Source of the DNA: Mixophyes australis
Lineage: Eukaryota; Chordata; Amphibia; Anura; Limnodynastidae
Direction of reading: 5' to 3'
Assembly: GCA_036250195.1 (NCBI GenBank)
Contig: JAVHZZ010000010.1
Coordinates: 111,473,069-111,537,068 of the forward strand
DNA length: 64,000 nt
Each line of letters opens with the position of its first letter. Position 1 is the stretch's first letter. The translations under genes and the position numbers were made by a program. Below are positions 61,641-64,000 of this stretch, piece after piece. A model generated the notes under the pieces. The model was given only the letters and a program-made list of their open reading frames with translations, did not search any database and was not told the origin of the DNA.

Positions 61641-61994
61641 CCTATCTCTAGGCACCTTACTAGGTACCCTCTAGGTAAGTCACCATACCTAGGAGGTAAC
61701 CGCCGACTGCTGGAGTCACGTTGTGACCATAATGAACCTCTTGGACTCCAGGTCCAGTCTGAACAGGGGCATCAATACTCCAATACTGTTCAGTATGAAG
61801 ATCCTGTGACCGGGGTCTACTCCTTCCCCTGTAGACAGCGATTTAATTTCACCAGAAAAAGATACTTGGTCACCGGCCCAACGGGTATTCAATGACCTGA
61901 TGGTCAGATGACAGCGTCTGAGTACCCACTGTGTGGATGAAATTCACTAACACATTTAGGGGTCTCTGCAAGAATAAAATGTGGTGCCACTAAA

Positions 61995-62370
61995 CAGTCA
62001 TCACCACAAACCGCAGCAATGCATATTTAAGCACCGCTGTAATGCACCATTCCCGGCCTACTCTGGGTGCCCCAGCGAAGTGACCCCTCTTCTGCAGAGT
62101 CGTCTTCCTGTTTACCGGCAGCTTAGCGCATGCACACAGCACTTCCACTGTAATGGATTCAGCAGGATCCCATAGGAAATAACAGGTAACAACACACTGT
62201 AACCTGTCTGCGCAATGCAGAGCTCATCAAAGCTTCATGCACTGCAGAACATCACAGTCCCCATATTGATCTATTGGGGCTGCGAAGACAAACATTAAGT
62301 GGGAAATCTTTGATTTCTCCTGCTATAAGCCCTTCATGCATTCTGCTGCTTTCTCCATGTAATGCGCATC
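61995..62370 (+). mobile_element. Unclassified interspersed repeat, copy B
   Basis: Colinear with 33120-33480: shared blocks include GCATATTTAAGCACCGCTGT, GCGAAGTGACCCCTCTTCTG, CAGGATCCCATAGGA, AACCTGTCTGCGCAATGC and CTGCAGAACATCACAGTCCC. It lies in a USH1C intron. Class unknown. Confidence 0.7.
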
Positions 62371-62699
62371 ACACTTTAATGTACAGACCCTTTAGTATGA
62401 TTTGGCTGCAGCTAGGTGCCATCACTGTGCCCACAGAGCATCATTTCTGAAATAACTTTTGTGCATGGACAGTGGTCTGTCGTCATGGTGATGGTGGAAA
62501 TTATATTTATTTGTTTTTGACAGTTGAATTTATGATTATTAAGCCATCATAAAACAGCGTCTGTAGGATGTTTTTGGGTGGGTAAGAGGGCTCCTTTCGG
62601 CCATGATCTGGACGGAAGGACAAGATGGTGAAAAGAATCTGCTGGATATCATAAGGCCAATTTACTAAGTAACAGCTGTTTATATTTTCTTCTCCCAAG

Positions 62700-64000
62700 T
62701 TGGAAGGATGGCGGCTCAGACACGACGAGTTGTCAGAATCATCCGCAGAGTGCGGCGCACCCAAATCTCAGGCTGATTAGGTGATTGGTGGCTCAGACAC
62801 GACGAGTTGTCAGAATCATCATTCACAGAGTGCGGTGCACCCAAATCTCAGGCTGATTAGGTGATTGGTGGCTCAGACACGACGAGTTGTCAGAATCATC
62901 ATTCACAGAGTGCGGTGCACCCAAATCTCAGGCTGATTAGGTGATTGGCGGCTCAGACACGACGAGTTGTCAGAATCATTCGCAGAGTGCGGTGCACCCA
63001 AATCTCAGGCTGATTAGGTGATTGGCGGCTCAGACACGACGAGTTGTCAGAATCATCCGCAGAGTGCGGTGCACCCAAATCTCAGGCTGATTAGGTGATT
63101 GGAGGCTCAGACACGACGAGTTGTCAGAATCATCATCCGCAGAGTGCGGTGCACCCAGATCTCAGGCTGATTAGGTGATTGGAGGCTCAGACACGACGAG
63201 TTGTCAGAATCATCATCCGCAGAGTGCGGTGCACCCAAATCTCAGGCTGATTAGGTGATTGGAGGCTCAGACACGACGAGTTGTCAGAATCATCATCCGC
63301 AGAGTGCGGTGCACCCAAATCTCAGGCTGATTAGGTGATTGGAGGCTCAGACACGACGAGTTGTCAGAATCATCCGCAGAGTGCGGCGCACCCAGATCTC
63401 AGGCTGATTAGGTGATTGGAGGCTCAGACACGACGAGTTGTCAGAATCATCATCCGCAGAGTGCGGTGCACCCAAATCTCAGGCTGATTAGGTGATTGGA
63501 GGCTCAGACACGACGAGTTGTCAGAATCATCATCCGCAGAGTGCGGTGCACCCAAATCTCAGGCTGATTAGGTGATTGGCGGCTCAGACACGACGAGTTG
63601 TCAGAATCATCATCCGCAGAGTGCGGTGCACCCAGATCTCAGGCTGATTAGGTGATTGGCGGCTCAGACACGACGAGTTGTCAGAATCATCATCCGCAGA
63701 GTGCGGTGCACCCAGATCTCAGGCTGATTAGGTGATTGGCGGCTCAGACACGACGAGTTGTCAGAATCATCATCCGCAGAGTGCGGTGCACCCAAATCTC
63801 AGGCTGATTAGGTGATTGGAGGCTCAGACACGACGAGTTGTCAGAATCATCATCCGCAGAGTGCGGTGCACCCAGATCTCAGGCTGATTAGGTGATTGGA
63901 GGCTCAGACACGACGAGTTGTCAGAATCATCATCCGCAGAGTGCGGTGCACCCAAATCTCAGGCTGATTAGGTGATTGGAGGCTCAGACACGACGAGTTG
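62700..64000. repeat. 80-bp minisatellite in a USH1C intron, running off the right edge
   Basis: About 16 copies with GGCTCAGACACGACGAGTTG, TCAGAATCATCATCCGCAGA, GTGCGGTGCACCCAAATCTC and AGGCTGATTAGGTGATTGG. Units lacking one CAT step are 77 bp. The array is still in register at position 64000, so its full length is unknown. It has several CpG per unit. Confidence 0.95.

Overview
The window is vertebrate nuclear DNA, most probably from a frog (inference). It shows spliced exons with GT/AG boundaries. It carries tRNA-derived SINEs with an L2-like tail, L2/CR1-type LINE fragments, a DIRS-type tyrosine-recombinase retrotransposon, Tc1/mariner and hAT relics and many palindromic MITEs, a mix typical of amphibian genomes. 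There are no bacterial operons and no CRISPR arrays.

Only two protein-coding genes are supported, both on the minus strand. (1) Coding exons 1-3 of ABCC8 (sulfonylurea receptor SUR1, regulatory subunit of the KATP channel) lie at 18956-19103, 11545-11686 and 10097-10218. The reading phase is continuous (148 + 142 + 122 nt) and the splice sites are good; the rest of the gene lies off the left edge. (2) Two exons near the 3' end of USH1C (harmonin, third PDZ domain) lie at 60887-60996 and 59709-59762; the upstream exons lie off the right edge. The order USH1C then ABCC8, same strand, is the same as in the human genome, which supports both calls. About 40 kb separates them.

Layout: 1-18955 is ABCC8 introns 3, 2 and 1. 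Intron 3 holds a 32-bp array and a 4-kb 44-bp minisatellite. Intron 1 holds a perfect 111-bp-arm palindrome, a hAT-like MITE, an LTR-like segment, a SINE split by a hairpin with five NotI sites, a Tc1/mariner relic and an AT-rich minisatellite that ends close to the exon 1 donor. Upstream of the ABCC8 start codon (19104-20115) are a G-run array and a 26-bp array. From 20116 to 59708 is intergenic DNA: minisatellites of 30, 40, 76, 46, 41, 50 and 19 bp, a decayed DIRS element (38950-41735) and a separate terminal fragment of the same family (46440-46592), three L2/CR1 fragments across the wider window, MITEs, a Helitron-like segment and one CpG-rich patch. From 59709 to the right edge is USH1C, whose introns carry an L2/CR1 fragment, a possible Penelope relic and an 80-bp array running off the edge.

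The most unusual property is tandem-repeat load: more than a dozen independent arrays add up to roughly 20 kb, about 30% of the window. Nearly all the long open reading frames here are translations of these arrays, not genes. I found no convincing undescribed gene system. The best leads are the 40-bp array with a CACGTG E-box in almost every unit upstream of ABCC8, the perfect palindrome, and the NotI hairpin inside a SINE.
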